From the NCBI GenBank assembly GCA_016196285.1, contig JACPXY010000019.1:1-33008 (forward strand): a stretch of 33,008 nt of DNA. The letters are read 5' to 3'. How positions within the stretch are numbered: position 1 is the first letter of the stretch; each line of letters begins with the position of its first letter. The stretch is from Candidatus Pacearchaeota archaeon. GTDB lineage: Archaea > Nanobdellota > Nanobdellia > Pacearchaeales > GW2011-AR1. The notes beneath the pieces were generated by a model. That model saw only the letters and a list, made by a program, of their open reading frames with translations, did not search any database and had not been told where the DNA came from. A program made the position numbers and the translations under genes. Shown here one piece after another: positions 8,836 to 16,881 of this stretch.

Positions 8836-9390
8836 ATGAACTTTAAATTAACATCGAATCTTTCTGCAGGACGCGTTATCTTAGTTGTACTTTTAATGGG
8901 AGTTATCTTTTTGAGCACTCCAGGTTATGCATTATATCATGATGCCGATGTTAGTGTTGATACTGGAAGTGGAGCCGAGATTGATATTGGGGGAGATACA
9001 GGCATCTCTTCCGGGATTGATGTACGAACAGGATTTAATGCAAGCAGAGTAGAAAATGAGACTAAGGGCTCTTTGCTAAGAGTTACTTTGTCAAATGGAC
9101 AGTATGCTTATGTGAAGATACTTCCCGAGGTTGCTTCTGAGATAGCAGTGAGAGTATTAAATGCCTCTTGTCAAGAACGGAACTGCACGGTAGAGCTGAA
9201 GGAAACAGGATACTTGGGAGAGATACGGGCAGTCTACCGAGTGCATGCTGAAAAAGACGCACGAGTACTTGGAATATTCAGAACAACTATGAATGTGAGT
9301 GCTGATGTTGATGCTGAGACAGGGGAAATTATTGAGGTGAATAAACCATGGTGGGCTTTTATAGCCAGCGAGACGAACGTTTCTTCGTAA
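8836..9390 (+). CDS. Hypothetical secreted/membrane-anchored protein
   Basis: ORF with an N-terminal hydrophobic segment (VILVVLLMGVIFLSTPGYA). The ORF-track start at 8827 is a TTG; the ATG is at 8836. Confidence 0.7.
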   Translation: MNFKLTSNLSAGRVILVVLLMGVIFLSTPGYALYHDADVSVDTGSGAEIDIGGDTGISSGIDVRTGFNASRVENETKGSLLRVTLSNGQYAYVKILPEVASEIAVRVLNASCQERNCTVELKETGYLGEIRAVYRVHAEKDARVLGIFRTTMNVSADVDAETGEIIEVNKPWWAFIASETNVSS

Positions 9391-9500
9391 TCTCTTGCTC
9401 TAGTGATTCCTCTTGACTAGATGTAACTTTGCAGTGATTAGCGTTTGCTGTCCTAATTTATACCGCATTTCTTCATATATCGCTTGTTCTTCAACCCACA

Positions 9501-9851
9501 ATGTCACAGCATCTTTTTCGTGCTTCTGAAAAAAAGATTGATCAGTTTTTAATTACACAAGGAATTGCAACACAGCAGGAATTGTGGCATACTCTGCGTA
9601 TCCTGCTTCCGAGCACTTTTGTTGAAGCAATTCAAGCTTTCAGAGAATCTAATTCAGTTGCCACCACATACTCAATTCATGGAAAACCGACATATCGGTA
9701 TTGTGAGCGCTGTCTGAAAGCGCATGCCATGAAAACTGCACAGGAGATTGGTCTTGATAGCAGAATTCTCCGATGCCTTGAGCAAGCCTTGCCTGGAGAA
9801 ACAGGGCATGACGGTTATTATCTTAATCATGAAGAGTTGATTAAGATTTGA
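9501..9851 (+). CDS. Hypothetical protein
   Basis: 116-aa ORF, CxxC (YCERCLKA); no overlap with a better ORF. Confidence 0.6.
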   Translation: MSQHLFRASEKKIDQFLITQGIATQQELWHTLRILLPSTFVEAIQAFRESNSVATTYSIHGKPTYRYCERCLKAHAMKTAQEIGLDSRILRCLEQALPGETGHDGYYLNHEELIKI

Positions 9852-9856
9852 GTTAA

Positions 9857-10231
9857 TCATCTCTTCTTAAAGACTAAGCAGGCAGAATTAATGCAGTACC
9901 TGCTTTTTCCTTCTGGCCCGTCGGGAAAGACGTGGCCTAAATGAGACTTGCACTTTTTGCATCTGACCTCTACCCGATGCATGCCATGCGAAGTGTCTTC
10001 TTTTATCTCAACTGCCCTTGTATTTGATGGGTTAGTAAATGATGGCCAGCCTGTTCCTGAGTCGAATTTTGTATCTGATCTGAATAGAACTGAGTTGCAG
10101 ACTGCGCACGTGTAGTCTCCTGATCCATTATGATTCCAGTACTTGCCGGAGAATGCAGGTTCAGTGCCTTTCTCTCTCAGAATATGGTACTGTTCAGGCG
10201 TAAGCTTCTTCTTGATCTCGCTTTCTTTCAT
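9857..10231 (-). CDS. msrB: Peptide-methionine (R)-S-oxide reductase MsrB
   Basis: [13 protein letters not shown], CxxC pairs (CAVC, CKKC), [29 protein letters not shown] motifs. Confidence 0.95.
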   Translation of the reverse strand: MKESEIKKKLTPEQYHILREKGTEPAFSGKYWNHNGSGDYTCAVCNSVLFRSDTKFDSGTGWPSFTNPSNTRAVEIKEDTSHGMHRVEVRCKKCKSHLGHVFPDGPEGKSRYCINSACLVFKKR

Positions 10232-10234
10232 TCT

Positions 10235-10450
10235 TTATCTCTTCTTTCTTCTTCTGCGCTCCCGCGAGAAGACTGGAATGAGGGCATCATCAACCTTCCT
10301 CGTTGCTGCAGAGATTTTCTTGTAGGAGAGCATGCTCCGCCTGACAATGTCTTCTATCAATTCAGAAACCTCAAGATACTGCTTCTCTGCACGGCTCTTC
10401 AGCTTCTTATATAAGTCATCGCCAAGAGTAATGGATATTGTTTTACTCAT
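10235..10450 (-). CDS. Ribbon-helix-helix (CopG/antitoxin-like) protein
   Basis: MSKTISITLGDDLYKKLKSRAEKQYLEVSELIEDIVRRSM followed by an Arg/Lys-rich tail. Confidence 0.75.
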   Translation of the reverse strand: MSKTISITLGDDLYKKLKSRAEKQYLEVSELIEDIVRRSMLSYKKISAATRKVDDALIPVFSRERRRRKKR

Positions 10451-10740
10451 GTATACGCCTTATTCTTGATTCTTCCGTATAACCAACCGATTAAGGATCC
10501 GATAACAAAGAAGATTACTAGATTAACTCCATATATCCAGACCCAGTCTAGCCCAGATGGGCTACTCCCCATATATGAGAATATTATAAGATATACTGGT
10601 CCCTCGAAGATAATCCCTAAAGTTTTTAGGATACTAGACCATGGTGTATTTATTGCTGGTAAGAGTAAGAGGACTATTATATCAAGTAATAAAAGGATTA
10701 TCCCTCCCTTTAACCAATAACTCCAATCTTTCCACCCCAT
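10447..10740 (-). CDS. Small multi-pass membrane protein
   Basis: Hydrophobic ORF; the ATG at 10740 (MGWKDW) is more likely than the ORF-track start; 4-nt overlap with the RHH gene. Confidence 0.65.
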   Translation of the reverse strand: MGWKDWSYWLKGGIILLLLDIIVLLLLPAINTPWSSILKTLGIIFEGPVYLIIFSYMGSSPSGLDWVWIYGVNLVIFFVIGSLIGWLYGRIKNKAYT

Positions 10741-10741
10741 G

Positions 10742-11041
10742 TTACTTCCTCCTTGTCTGCACGTAAACTTTCTGCACGGCAAATGATTTGTAAATGCCTT
10801 CTAAAATATCGGTTCCCGCATACCCTGCCAAAAGGGAGAGCCGATAGTCTATATTGAATACGATGCCGGTGAAGATTCCGATGATTGCAGCAACAATAAC
10901 TGTTATGAGATAGTAACCCCAGAGAATTGTTCTTCTCAAAGAGAGTGCTTTCAAAAGGCCTATAACTCCTCGTGTCAGGCCTCCGATGCCTCCCAGCAGC
11001 GCAGGATAGAAGATTTCAGCAAATAACGTTGGATCGACCAT
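10742..11041 (-). CDS. Small membrane protein
   Basis: 99-aa ORF with hydrophobic segments (GYYLITVIVAAIIGIFTGIVF); tightly spaced with the downstream gene. Confidence 0.65.
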   Translation of the reverse strand: MVDPTLFAEIFYPALLGGIGGLTRGVIGLLKALSLRRTILWGYYLITVIVAAIIGIFTGIVFNIDYRLSLLAGYAGTDILEGIYKSFAVQKVYVQTRRK

Positions 11042-11099
11042 AGCCTCTTTATGTTAATACGATAGATTACTATAAAAGGGTTGTGTTTCTCTTCTCTGT

Positions 11100-11504
11100 A
11101 TGAAACAGATACAGGTATGGATAGTCTGTGTATTGATTCTGGCATTTATTATAACCATAGGCATAGTATACCTGCCAGTAAAGCAGGCAACTGAAGATGA
11201 TGATTCTAGAGTACGAGTGATTGATGGAGATACATTTGAATATCAGGAAGAGATTATCAGATTGCTTTGCATTGATACGCCTGAGAGAGATGAGGAGGGG
11301 TATGAAGAGGCATCTCTATTTCTCTCTTCTTTGTTGCAAGATGCTGAATTTAGCATCGAGCGGCATGGTTATGATAAGTACAACCGGACGCTTGCTTATG
11401 TATTTACAGAGAATCTGAATACATCTGTGAATGAAGAGCTTGTTGATCAGGGCTATGCACAGATATTTCCTTATGGGAATGAAAGCTGCACTTCTTTTTA
11501 TTGA
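11100..11504 (+). CDS. Thermonuclease (SNase-like) with N-terminal membrane/signal segment
   Basis: VIDGDTFEYQEEIIRLLCIDTPERDEEGYEEA...HGYDKYNRTLAYVF matches the SNase core. Confidence 0.88.
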   Translation: MKQIQVWIVCVLILAFIITIGIVYLPVKQATEDDDSRVRVIDGDTFEYQEEIIRLLCIDTPERDEEGYEEASLFLSSLLQDAEFSIERHGYDKYNRTLAYVFTENLNTSVNEELVDQGYAQIFPYGNESCTSFY

Positions 11505-11673
11505 TTCTTTCTGATGTTTTATCTTTTCCTAATACCTCCTAGCTTGCTTTTGGGATAAAGCAATGCAATTAGAAGATCTAAAAGTTAAGCAATAAATATT
11601 GTTAGCTGATGTCTGTAAATATTATCGTATCATAGATAATGAGGTTCTTCTTTTCTTCTTCTGATGTCCCATG

Positions 11674-11703
11674 GTCTTGCCAGAGGGTTCTTCATTAGGC
11701 AAG
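11674..11703. repeat. Short intergenic element, GGTCTTGCC-N-GGTTCTTCA family
   Basis: GGTCTTGCCAGAGGGTTCTTCATTAGGCAAG; CTTGCC/GGCAAG stem. Confidence 0.5.
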
Positions 11704-11737
11704 TCTTTTTATAGTGCTTGTTCCTTGTGGGTGAAAG

Positions 11738-12361
11738 ATGGTGAAGCAGAAACACGCGGTTCATCGCGAGTATGTGTACAAACGCAGAGTCATTTTGGTG
11801 CTGTCTATCCTGATTGCCCTGATGATTTACTTCTTCAAGAATGCCTCGTTTCTCCTTAGGGCAGCAACAACCATTGAATTCTTGATTCTATTTTATCTCA
11901 TCGACCATTTTCTCGATATTCGTTTCAGACCACATCACTATGGTTTTGTCCTGCTTATAGGGGTATTCAGCTTATTGCTGAGCCCGCTCTATTATGTGTA
12001 CCCTAATTATGATAAGATACAGCACTTTGTGCAGCCGATGCTCTTCTGTTCCATTATTTACTTTATGGTGAACAAGCTGAAGCTTGAGATGCGCTGGAAA
12101 TTAATATTTACGTTCTTTGTGACACTAGGGATATTGGGTTTGTTTGAAATCAGCGAGTATACTCTCGATCATTTCTTTGACCTAAAATTGCAAGGAGTGT
12201 ATCTCAGGGATTTACATGGGTTTGAGAAGTTCAACCTGATTACTGATCCATTGGATGATACTATATTTGATCTGATTTTAGGAGTGCTGGGCAGCGGGCT
12301 TTATGCTATTATCTTAGGCATCTGGTACCGCGCTCAAGGAAAGCATATTCTGAAAAGGTGA
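11738..12361 (+). CDS. Multi-pass membrane protein (DUF2238/YjdF-like by eye)
   Basis: 207 aa, several TM segments, YDKIQHFVQP, GLFEISEYTLDHFF, DPLDDTIFDLILGVLGS. Confidence 0.65.
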   Translation: MVKQKHAVHREYVYKRRVILVLSILIALMIYFFKNASFLLRAATTIEFLILFYLIDHFLDIRFRPHHYGFVLLIGVFSLLLSPLYYVYPNYDKIQHFVQPMLFCSIIYFMVNKLKLEMRWKLIFTFFVTLGILGLFEISEYTLDHFFDLKLQGVYLRDLHGFEKFNLITDPLDDTIFDLILGVLGSGLYAIILGIWYRAQGKHILKR

Positions 12362-12365
12362 CTCT

Positions 12366-12474
12366 CTATCACCTCCCGGAACCGCACAGCGACCTTATGG
12401 GGTCGCTGGATAAGAACCTCCACCGGGTTCCTATCACCTCCCGGAACCGCACAGCGACCTTATGGGGTCGCTGG
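12366..12474. repeat. 44-bp direct repeat including the 3' end of tRNA-Pro (copies 12366-12409 and 12431-12474)
   Basis: CTATCACCTCCCGGAACCGCACAGCGACCTTATGGGGTCGCTGG present twice exactly, 65-bp period. Confidence 0.9.
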
Positions 12475-12536
12475 GATTCGCACCCAGGTCTTACACACCC
12501 CATGCGTAAATACTAACTAAGCTGTACTACGACCCC
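12463..12536 (-). tRNA. tRNA-Pro (anticodon GGG)
   Basis: Cloverleaf: acceptor GGGGTCG/CGACCCC, D stem GTAC/GTAT, anticodon stem TACGC/GTGTA with loop ATGGGGT, T stem CTGGG/CCCAG, discriminator A, no encoded CCA. Confidence 0.93.
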
Positions 12537-12689
12537 TACGTCAATCTTGCTTTGCATATTTTTAAGGATTGCTAATGAGTTGGTATAGGGTAGGAGATAG
12601 AAGAATTTCTTCGATAGGTAAATCATACTCTTTTGAAAGATCAAAAGGAACTATTATGTGAATGAACTGGTAGGTTTATAAGTTTATTT

Positions 12690-13829
12690 GTGAATGAATT
12701 ATTAATGATATTTGATATAGTTGCTCGGGATGCGAAGAGCAAAGCACGGACAGGAGTATTGCATACTAAATCAGGCAGCATAGAAACACCTTTCTTCATG
12801 CCTGTTGCAACTAAGATGACTGCAAAATTTGTCTCCCCTGATGATTTCGATAGAATGCATTGCAATTCCACAATAAGCAACGCCTTTATTCTCTCACTCA
12901 AGCCTGGAACAAAAGTGATACAGAAGGCAGGAGGCATTGGAAAGATGATGAATTGGAAAGGAGTCAATTTCACTGATTCAGGCGGTTTTCAGATGTACAC
13001 CAAATCATTGTACTTAGGAAGCGATGAGAACGGAGTTAGATTTAGAGATCCTTTTGAAGGCAAAGAGTATTATGTGACTCCTGAGAAGGATATGCAGATA
13101 CAATTAGCTCTCAACGCTGATGTTGCTATGTGCCTTGATTCCATGCCTTTGATTGAACATTCAAAGGAAGATATACGCAAGGCTGTTGAGAAAACAAGCG
13201 CGTGGGCTGGCCGATGCAAGGAATATCATGCTATTAAACAGAAGAAGATTAAGGAAAAAGAAAGACAGATTCTTTTCGGCATTATCCAAGGAGGAATACA
13301 CAAGGATTTGAGAAAGAGGAGTGCTCGGCAATTGGTTGCTTTGGATTTTCAAGGATACTCCATCGGCGGGCTTGCATTGGGAGAGCCGAAGAAGGATGAA
13401 TATCAGATGATTGAAGTGTGCAAACTAATTATTCCTGAAGAGAAGCCAGTGTACCTAATGGGTGCAGGGCATCCTTTGGAATTATTAGAGGCGATACATA
13501 GAGGAGTTGATATGTTTGATTCTCGATTTCCAACTAGAAATGCGCGGCACGGAAGCTTGTATACCTGGAAAGGAAAAATTAACCTGATGAACAAGAGATA
13601 TGAAAATGACTTGACATGTATAGATAAAAATTGTGATTGTTTTTCTTGTAAGAGATATAGCAAGGCATATATAAGATATTTATTGAAACAAGGTGAAGGT
13701 ACAGGATACAGGTTAGCAAGTATTCATAACCTTCATTTTTTACAAAGCCTGATGAGAAAAGCAAGAGAAGAGATAATGAAAGGGAATTTTCAGAAACTAC
13801 TTAAGAATTTTAGGAGGAATTATGCATAA
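12690..13829 (+). CDS. tgt: tRNA-guanine transglycosylase, bacterial (Tgt) type
   Basis: TDSGGFQMYTKS, ILFGIIQGGIHKDLRKRSA, DFQGYSIGGLALGEPK, MFDSRFPTRNARHG, and the CxxxxCxCxxC...H zinc site near the C-terminus; 379 aa with no PUA extension. A start at 12705 (MIFDI) is possible. Confidence 0.92.
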   Translation: MNELLMIFDIVARDAKSKARTGVLHTKSGSIETPFFMPVATKMTAKFVSPDDFDRMHCNSTISNAFILSLKPGTKVIQKAGGIGKMMNWKGVNFTDSGGFQMYTKSLYLGSDENGVRFRDPFEGKEYYVTPEKDMQIQLALNADVAMCLDSMPLIEHSKEDIRKAVEKTSAWAGRCKEYHAIKQKKIKEKERQILFGIIQGGIHKDLRKRSARQLVALDFQGYSIGGLALGEPKKDEYQMIEVCKLIIPEEKPVYLMGAGHPLELLEAIHRGVDMFDSRFPTRNARHGSLYTWKGKINLMNKRYENDLTCIDKNCDCFSCKRYSKAYIRYLLKQGEGTGYRLASIHNLHFLQSLMRKAREEIMKGNFQKLLKNFRRNYA

Positions 13830-14085
13830 AGAACTGTATGACTTGGTGACATACGATGAGAATCTCTTTCAGCGGTTTAGAAGACTATTGCCTGATAATG
13901 AGATATATACTGATGCAGAGATTTGCATTGATCCAGTGTATATGATACGAGATCTTCATATAGGCGAGCTTTTGAATACTGAAATAGCTGTGCCCCATCC
14001 GCCTTTCTCATTCATACCTCATACCAAGAGCGCAGTACACTATTATTTTGAGAATGGGTTGTGCATGATTGCTTTTAGCGCGTGA
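13822..14085 (+). CDS. Hypothetical protein, overlapping the 3' end of tgt
   Basis: 87-aa ORF starting in the tgt stop region (ATGCATAA), suggesting translational coupling. Confidence 0.55.
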   Translation: MHKELYDLVTYDENLFQRFRRLLPDNEIYTDAEICIDPVYMIRDLHIGELLNTEIAVPHPPFSFIPHTKSAVHYYFENGLCMIAFSA

Positions 14086-14806
14086 TTGCCTCATCTTCTA
14101 GAAGAGTATTATTAACTCCAATCTCGGGGTGAATATCCAATATTTGCCATTTCTTTGGGAAGATAGTACCATTCCTAGGAGAATTTAGTATCAGATTTAG
14201 TACTGCATATATGCGCGGGGCTGGTTTTAGATATGTTATCCTCCTTGCTGCAGTACTTAAGCACTTTCTTAGATATCCTCCTCCTAGATATACTGTTCTC
14301 CCTGCGAGAAAGTATATATTCTCTTCTTCAGCAGGAGCTCCGCTATCTGCTCCGGTAAATACAACTTTGTTTACGAGACCTCTTTCTACCATGAGGCTGG
14401 TTGCAGCTGCATAATGATGGAATGTCTCAAATATCACTACATTAATTCTCTCCCTTGCAAAGCTCGGTTGCATTACCTGCATAAGATTATTTGTATATCT
14501 TTGTAGTTCCTCTGCAGCTTCTTCTCCCTGAAGAAGATGCATATGACTAAGACTTAGATAAAAAGGATGAACAAGTACAAGGAATTTTTCTGAATCAATC
14601 CCTAATTCTCCACTTCGTGCATGGTCTTGCGCATACTGCATCAAAGGAGCATCTCTTGAGCCGTATCTTGCTCCCTGCCTGTCTCGTATCCTTTCCTCTA
14701 TTAATTCATTCCATCTTTGAAATTCTCTATTTAATGCAACTTCTCTCGATCCATTGTTCGAGCATAGTTGCTCTGCTAATCTAGTATCATAGTGCTTTCT
14801 TTCCAT
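14075..14806 (-). CDS. Hypothetical protein
   Basis: 243-aa ORF; no family recognised. Confidence 0.65.
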   Translation of the reverse strand: MERKHYDTRLAEQLCSNNGSREVALNREFQRWNELIEERIRDRQGARYGSRDAPLMQYAQDHARSGELGIDSEKFLVLVHPFYLSLSHMHLLQGEEAAEELQRYTNNLMQVMQPSFARERINVVIFETFHHYAAATSLMVERGLVNKVVFTGADSGAPAEEENIYFLAGRTVYLGGGYLRKCLSTAARRITYLKPAPRIYAVLNLILNSPRNGTIFPKKWQILDIHPEIGVNNTLLEDEAITR

Positions 14807-14883
14807 AGAATTCGCATTTAAACTTCTCTTAATCTAGTATCATAGTGCTTTCTTTCCATAGAATTCGCATTTAAACTTCTCTT
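14778..14883. repeat. 53-bp perfect tandem direct duplication spanning a gene start
   Basis: AATCTAGTATCATAGTGCTTTCTTTCCATAGAATTCGCATTTAAACTTCTCTT at 14778-14830 and 14831-14883. Confidence 0.95.
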
Positions 14884-14915
14884 ATAAATCTTTCTAAGCT
14901 TGTTCTTCATTAATA

Positions 14916-14954
14916 CACTAAGGTCTTGCCCTATGGTTCTTCACTGCCTTAGTG
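14916..14954. repeat. Short intergenic element, GGTCTTGCC-N-GGTTCTTCA family
   Basis: CACTAAGGTCTTGCCCTATGGTTCTTCACTGCCTTAGTG; outer stem CACTAAGG/CCTTAGTG. Confidence 0.55.
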
Positions 14955-15386
14955 ATGAGTATCGTGATGCCGGTACTTCTGCCTAAACGGCAGCTTCCAC
15001 TCAAACCTTATCTTATTGGCAGTCTGCCTTAGGTTATTACAGAACTCATGCCTATCTTGAATTGCTTTCTGAATGAGTGCCAGCTTCTTCTGGCGCTTTC
15101 TCTCGATAGTATACGCAAAAAAGCGCATTCCTTGGCTGATAGCCAGGAGATAAGGAGGTTCATTGGTTGCAGCCGCACATGAGAGCACTGCTGCATCAAG
15201 AATTCCCGGCACTACTCTTCCGAGTGCGATATGCACATGCTGTTCAAGATCTAGATGATTATAGATTGCCATGCGGTCTTGGGCATCTAGAACGTATTCT
15301 ACATAGAATCTTTTCTGTTCGCGATAAAAAGAGATAGTCTTTGCTCCAAGGAGATATTCTTGCAGGAAGTCTCTTACACGAGCCAT
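14949..15386 (-). CDS. Hypothetical protein coupled to the SFM1-like gene
   Basis: 145-aa ORF whose start overlaps the stop of the upstream gene (TAATG). Confidence 0.65.
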   Translation of the reverse strand: MARVRDFLQEYLLGAKTISFYREQKRFYVEYVLDAQDRMAIYNHLDLEQHVHIALGRVVPGILDAAVLSCAAATNEPPYLLAISQGMRFFAYTIERKRQKKLALIQKAIQDRHEFCNNLRQTANKIRFEWKLPFRQKYRHHDTHH

Positions 15387-15958
15387 TAGAAGCTCTCTTT
15401 CTTCTTGAGGTAATGAATCAGCTTTGGTGAGATATATGATTTTCCATGTACTAAATTATAACGGTAAGGAAGAAGAATAGACTCTACTTTATTGATGGTT
15501 ACTTCAGCAGTATCTATGAATGCGAGCTTCCTGAATGCTTTTCCTCTGAGAATCTGCTGCGCTGTGTAAACTGCATTGTCAGTACTCATCTGCCTGTCTC
15601 CTATATGTCTCTTTACCGCTTCTGGAAGGAACCTGCTTAGCTCAGGTCCTGTGCGCTTTTGCGGCGGGTCGTCACCGAGAATGCCGCCTAAGATGAAATA
15701 CTGAAATCTTGATTTATCTCTTGGAGAGAGCAGTTTATTAGCTTCTGGATCAAGAACACAGGCATTCTTCAGATGCATTGATGTGACTGATTCGGTAAAA
15801 ACAGAGCCATACTTTGCCAGCTTTTTCCTATCTTTCTTAGGTATATTGGTGAACCAGAGATTTTTCTTCCCTACTGCTTGCGAGATATGCTTATATTCTA
15901 TCAAGCACCACTCATACATTTCTTTTTCCAAATGCTCTATAATGAAAAAGTGGTTCAT
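15386..15958 (-). CDS. SFM1-like (PF04252-type) SPOUT methyltransferase family protein
   Basis: FFIIEHLEKEMYEWCLIEYKHISQAVGKKNLWFTNI, CVLDPEA, YFILGGILGDDPPQKRT, IGDRQMSTDNAV, ILLPYRY motifs. Confidence 0.8.
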   Translation of the reverse strand: MNHFFIIEHLEKEMYEWCLIEYKHISQAVGKKNLWFTNIPKKDRKKLAKYGSVFTESVTSMHLKNACVLDPEANKLLSPRDKSRFQYFILGGILGDDPPQKRTGPELSRFLPEAVKRHIGDRQMSTDNAVYTAQQILRGKAFRKLAFIDTAEVTINKVESILLPYRYNLVHGKSYISPKLIHYLKKKESF

Positions 15959-16086
15959 CAGGTAAGGAGTGTTTTTAGGAGGACAATTAGGAAGAAAAGA
16001 ACTAGAAATATGAGCCCGATAGTGACGAGTACTTTCTGCATTCTATCCATATACATTTATAGCATAGGATTATTTAAGGATTATCA

Positions 16087-16170
16087 TGCGGGGAGCATGA
16101 TTCGAACATGCGCAGGCACTAAGCCACTGCGACCTGAACGCAGCCCGTTTGACCGCTCCGGCATCCCCGC
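16087..16170 (-). tRNA. tRNA-Leu (anticodon CAG)
   Basis: Type II cloverleaf: acceptor GCGGGGA/TCCCCGC, anticodon stem CTGCG/CGCAG with loop TTCAGGT, variable arm GGC/GCC, T arm GCATG-TTCGAAT-CATGC, discriminator A. Confidence 0.95.
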
Positions 16171-16222
16171 TCAAAAGTATGGATTGAGTAAGATTTAAAA
16201 ATACTCGCTTATGCTCTTTTAT

Positions 16223-16879
16223 ATGTCGGGGAATGGAAACGGGAATGGGCAGGCATATCTTATTGATACCTGTGCTTCACATCTTTACTCGCCTCGCTCT
16301 AGAGACTTTATACCTGGAGGATTACAGAGAAAACTAGACTCACTCACTGCTCAGCTTACCGCTTTTAATGCCTTTGCAGATAAACATATAATATATACTG
16401 TTGAGGAAGTTACACAAGAACTGCGCATGCTTACTACGCAAGTGCGTTCTCTGGAGGATGAACAAGATTTTTCAGAAGATCTAAGCCCTCTTTATAGCGC
16501 AGTTCGGAAAGCACTCTTTATGCTTGATGGGTGCAGAGTATCCTCTGTGCAGATGACCTCTATACAGAAGACTATCTTTCGCTATGCATTTCGTGTAAGT
16601 GAGATACATTCTTCGCGCACCTCTCAAGAAAGTGAAGGCGGAAGACTTCAGACGGATAGGCGTCTTGCCGCTACTACTTTTGCATTAGCTATCTCAAGTC
16701 CGATTATTCTCTTGACACGTGATGAAGGTCTTGCTGAGACACTTGTTGAGATGGTTCCGTTGGTAGTTGATGGAATGGGTGCTCGCGAATATTTCACTAA
16801 TCCTATTGGTCTCTGCAAACCCCACTTTGAAGAATGTCTCAATATCGATTCTGTAAAACAAGTGTATTCTCCTTCTTGA
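16223..16879 (+). CDS. PIN-domain-like protein
   Basis: YLIDTCAS near the N-terminus, TVEEVTQEL, and C-terminal DRRLAATTFALAISSPIILLTRDEGLAE resemble PIN acidic motifs. ORF-track start is 16211; 16223 fits the TATA spacing. Confidence 0.55.
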   Translation: MSGNGNGNGQAYLIDTCASHLYSPRSRDFIPGGLQRKLDSLTAQLTAFNAFADKHIIYTVEEVTQELRMLTTQVRSLEDEQDFSEDLSPLYSAVRKALFMLDGCRVSSVQMTSIQKTIFRYAFRVSEIHSSRTSQESEGGRLQTDRRLAATTFALAISSPIILLTRDEGLAETLVEMVPLVVDGMGAREYFTNPIGLCKPHFEECLNIDSVKQVYSPS

Positions 16880-16881
16880 CG

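Noticed and set aside
12366-12409. Second tRNA-Pro gene
   Set aside because: Only the last 12 nt of the tRNA plus trailer are duplicated; no D or anticodon arms.
14911-14965. C/D-box small RNA (GTGATGA near 14952)
   Set aside because: A box C-like string is present, but I could not find a convincing box D/C'/D' set, and part lies in the 3' end of a CDS.
15878-16198. 106-aa + strand ORF
   Set aside because: Runs through the tRNA-Leu gene and overlaps the start of the SFM1-like gene; not credible as a CDS.
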